A DNA stretch of 64,000 nt from Petrosia ficiformis. Its lineage: Eukaryota; Porifera; Demospongiae; Haplosclerida; Petrosiidae. The notes beneath the pieces are model-generated. The model saw nothing but the letters and a program-made list of their open reading frames with translations, had not been told where the DNA came from and ran no database searches. The DNA is taken from assembly GCA_947044365.1 (NCBI GenBank), contig OX345649.1:355001-419000 (forward strand). Reading direction: 5' to 3'. The position numbers were made by a program, and so were the translations under genes. Below, in pieces: positions 61,134 through 64,000 of this stretch. The stretch's first letter is position 1, and the number at the start of each line of letters is the position of its first letter.

Positions 61134-64000
61134 TTAAAATATACCTGCAAATATTTTTCCAAATAAATCTTCTTCCTCCTCTTCTGTTTGAGAACTGAGA
61201 AGAAGGTCTAATGTTTTATTATATAGTGATTAATATTTCACATACCTCTTTGCTGTGGAAGAGAAAAATGAACAGCTAGCATTTCCTGTTTGAAATTGTG
61301 AATTCTTCAGTGTATTCAGATATCCTGATTCACTGAATGTATTAAAAGTGGTTGGTGTTGTGTTGGTGACACTGGAACATATTCCTTGATTGAAAGTTGA
61401 CAGTGCTGTCGAGAGCTTTGGAACACAAGAGGAAACAAGTGGATATTTTCCTTTTGCTGTTCCATTTTTAATTGACTCATTCATTGTAGATTTATTGATT
61501 CTATCTGGTGTAAAAGAAGTTCCTGGTAACATTTTATTTTGTAGTGGTGCAACCTTCCTTGCAGTGACATGGACATCAGTAAGAGTAGTATTACCCTGAT
61601 AAGTGGAATCATTACTTGTGTTTGACAAAGGTAGTCCTGTCTCTCTGAGACACTGTCTCTTTGGTGGTCCAATCAGTCCTCTGCTTGAAATAGGTGCCAA
61701 GAGACTATTATCGGACTTGTTCATTACTGGCAATGAACGCTTTTTATTTGAAGATAATTCACTAGTTGTGTTTATATGGTGAAGTGATCCTGTTAGTTTA
61801 TTTAAATGGTTGTTTACTGGAGTATAATTCATATTCCTCTTCGTTTGTCTTTGAAATTGCACTAATGGAGGAGGAAGAAGAGGAGGTGTAGGTGGAAGGT
61901 CATAAAACTCATCAGGAACTAATGAAGGGTCATATGGCTCATTCCATTGTGTCCATTCATCTTCTGGTAGGCTCATGAGATCAATATCAAGAGAATCAAA
62001 TTCATCATTGTCTTCTTTATCTTCTTGACTGATAAATATGTGCGAGTTCTTAATCTCTTTATCTCCATTGAATAAGTTAACAGAGACTTTATCTTTGGAA
62101 GACAAATTTGTAGAATGAACTAGTTTATCTTTTGGAGAATAACTGTAATGATCTTTCAATTTATTTGGACTGAGATAGTCTCGATAATCAGAGCTTGGGA
62201 CCTGTGAACCATATAAGGTCAATAGATAAGCTCAAAAAGTAGTATTGGATATTACACCCAAAAATATCGATACATATTTATATTAAATATTGATAAAATG
62301 TGATGAATAGTTGTAATCAAATTATTACATTTACGAGTCTCTTAGTATTAGTTATAATTTAGCTCTTGCTAAACTCCACCCAAACCCTAATATCGTATCA
62401 CGATATTGAATGCAAATATTTCAATATATCGATATGTAGTTTATGTACTGGTGGATCATAGAATATCTAACCTTCAATCGATGTAGTCCTGGTGTGTTAG
62501 GCATGATCTGTACTCTCTGATGTAAATGATCAATATGTCCGCTCATTCCTCCAGCTTTCTTCACTTTGGTAGGATGTAGCTTCAATGGAGAAGAGATACC
62601 AGATGAAGGAGATGAAGAGATTGTTGAAGGGGGAATATGAGACTATATTGGGATAAATATATGGAAACATGTTATTATATATATACAGTTACTATTACTT
62701 TTGATATTGAGTTAACACAGCTCATATCAGGCAAACCATACTTACAACATTCATGACCACATCTTGTGTATTGTTAAGGTATGGTGAAAATTATTTAGTT
62801 TAGATATTGTGACGTTTAAGTTTACTATAAATTACTTCCATTATTATAACTAACGGCCTGATATTATTTTATTTAATTAACTATAACTAGAGCAAACTAG
62901 ACATATAAAAGTGTTCATTATAAACAACACTTGTGATATATGGAACCACTTACTATACACTTGCTTTAGTTTACTATATACAGTTAGTAATATTACTATA
63001 ATCTATTTCTCCAGTATCAGAGGATACACACTTTTGTTTATACATCGATGATTACACTGTATTCTTCTTCCTTTGGATTGTAGAGGAGTGTTATTAGAAA
63101 TAATGGGACCTTTGCCTACAAAAGAAATGCAATCAAGCATGCTTCATGGAGCTGTTTTATTTTTACATACAAACCTTTTCCAGTTGAGCTCAGTGCAGTA
63201 AGCTAATCACGATAAAGTAATAAACACATAGCTTACACAGAATGTCTTTGCAAATAGGGACTTATTACACTTACTTGTGTGGATTGTGTTTTCATATAAC
63301 CAGAATATTGTGGAGTAAAAGATTGTTGTAGATCGATACCAACTACAAAAAATAACAAACAATTAACAGGTTTTAACATGCAATACCTTCATACCGTAAT
63401 TTAGGCTAACAAGATGAATTCTTAGTTCATTGCCTTTAGTAGATCTTTGTACGGTAATCCTCTTCGTCCATTTACCTATTGAGAGCAATTGAGAGTCCCT
63501 ATGAGTGAATAAATAATGAATGGAAAATAGGGGATTCATTGACGCATAGATGGAATGATGAATTGATGAATGGATGCGTAGATAGATGAATGGATTGATG
63601 AATGAACCAACAGATGGATGAATGAATGGATGCATGGATAGATAGATGAATTGCCGGATGAATGGATGATGAGTTGACGAGTGTATAAATGATTGGCTGG
63701 ATGGATAAATAGGTGAATGAATGAATGAATGGATGAATGAATGGATATGTGAATGAATATAATTGTGTCATTCTTACATTATCTTCTGTTTCATAATCAC
63801 AACATTATCTTCATCACCAATTATCAATACACTAGAATGACTTGGTCCTGCAGTACTACCAGACTCCTTTAATAATGTGTGATTAATAATCGCTACAGTC
63901 ACTATCACTTCAGAATGATCATTAGCAAAAGTGGGAGACTATATAGAGAGAGACAATATACAGTTATGTATTATATGTATTGAGAGTCAATACCTGTTCA
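61134..64000 (-). CDS. HFM1: HFM1/MER3 meiotic DNA helicase, C-terminal half
   Basis: The 5' part lies beyond the window end; the last codons end at 61134. Visible exons include the start of a donor-linked exon at 63994-64000 and an exon at about 63780-63936 (VIVTVAIINHTLLKE...SVLIIGDEDNVVIMKQK). Next come KWTKRITVQRSTKGNELRIH and VGIDLQQSFTPQY (end of the Sec63 domain). A zinc cluster is split between two exons, CNHRCINKSVCGHECCKYG, with the spacing found in HFM1. A long disordered exon follows (62201-61246), then a short last exon (61194-61134) ending SSQTEEEEEDLFGKIFAGIF. The helicase core is not in view. HFM1/MER3 promotes crossover formation in meiosis. The zinc cluster and Sec63 tail make the assignment secure, although the catalytic domains are missing here. 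Confidence 0.85.
62255..62455. mobile_element. Possible inverted-repeat element in an HFM1 intron
   Basis: AATATCGATACATATTTATA at the left and TTTCAATATATCGATATGTA at the right are imperfect inverses about 200 bp apart. Diverged; weak call. Confidence 0.3.
63500..63762. repeat. (GAATGGAT)n simple repeat
   Basis: Imperfect tetranucleotide/octanucleotide repeat of GAAT and GGAT in an HFM1 intron. Minus-strand open frames here are artefacts. Confidence 0.9.

Overview
The window is nuclear DNA from an intron-rich, AT-rich, gene-dense animal genome. Coding regions are broken by many short introns (often 45-100 bp, GT...AG). The genes include animal-type families: liprin-beta with three SAM domains, SANBR, CFAP251, PNLDC1, and a SEC14-like protein with a GOLD domain. 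Introns are full of micro- and minisatellites. Gene content, density and intron style fit an early-branching animal, most likely a demosponge of the Amphimedon type; that assignment is inference from style, not from a database match.

Eighteen protein-coding genes are supported; the first and last are cut by the window edges. In order: SEC14-like/GOLD (+, 3' part), Emi1/2-like F-box (-), CFAP251/WDR66 (-), VPS37 (+), DNAJC30-like (-), BUD23 (+) with an intronless MFS transporter nested in its second intron (+), TEDC1-like (-), a RA/coiled-coil/PDZ protein (+), two related secreted proteins of ependymin-like look (-,-), RFC2 (+), liprin-beta (-), PNLDC1-like (-), an XRCC1-N-domain protein with a C-terminal zinc finger (+), SANBR (-), a secreted C45/dcd1-like hydrolase (+), and the 3' half of HFM1/MER3 helicase (-).

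Most genes are arranged as head-to-head pairs. Six divergent pairs have start codons only 23-143 bp apart: CFAP251/VPS37, DNAJC30/BUD23, TEDC1/RA-PDZ, secreted B/RFC2, PNLDC1/XRCC1-N and SANBR/C45. The short gaps carry CACGTG, NRF1-like and X-box-like motifs. The gene trio VPS37(+) - DNAJC30(-) - BUD23(+) has the same order and orientation as VPS37D-DNAJC30-BUD23 in the human Williams-Beuren region (7q11.23), which suggests a microsynteny block as old as animals.

Several genes serve the cell cycle, DNA or germ line: RFC2 (clamp loader), HFM1 (meiotic crossover), PNLDC1 (piRNA 3' trimming), the Emi-like F-box protein (APC/C control) and the XRCC1-N protein. Others serve cilia or centrioles: CFAP251 and TEDC1. 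There is no operon logic; the shared theme is paired bidirectional promoters.

Non-coding space is mainly tandem repeats inside introns: a 27-bp array copied from an exon edge in CFAP251, a 28-bp array in opposing orientations in SANBR, and 40-, 48-, 55-, 59- and 61-bp minisatellites. There are also small transposon-like inverted repeats, including a Mutator-like element with 67-68-bp terminal repeats and a perfect 9-bp target duplication. No rRNA, CRISPR or tRNA gene was found by eye.
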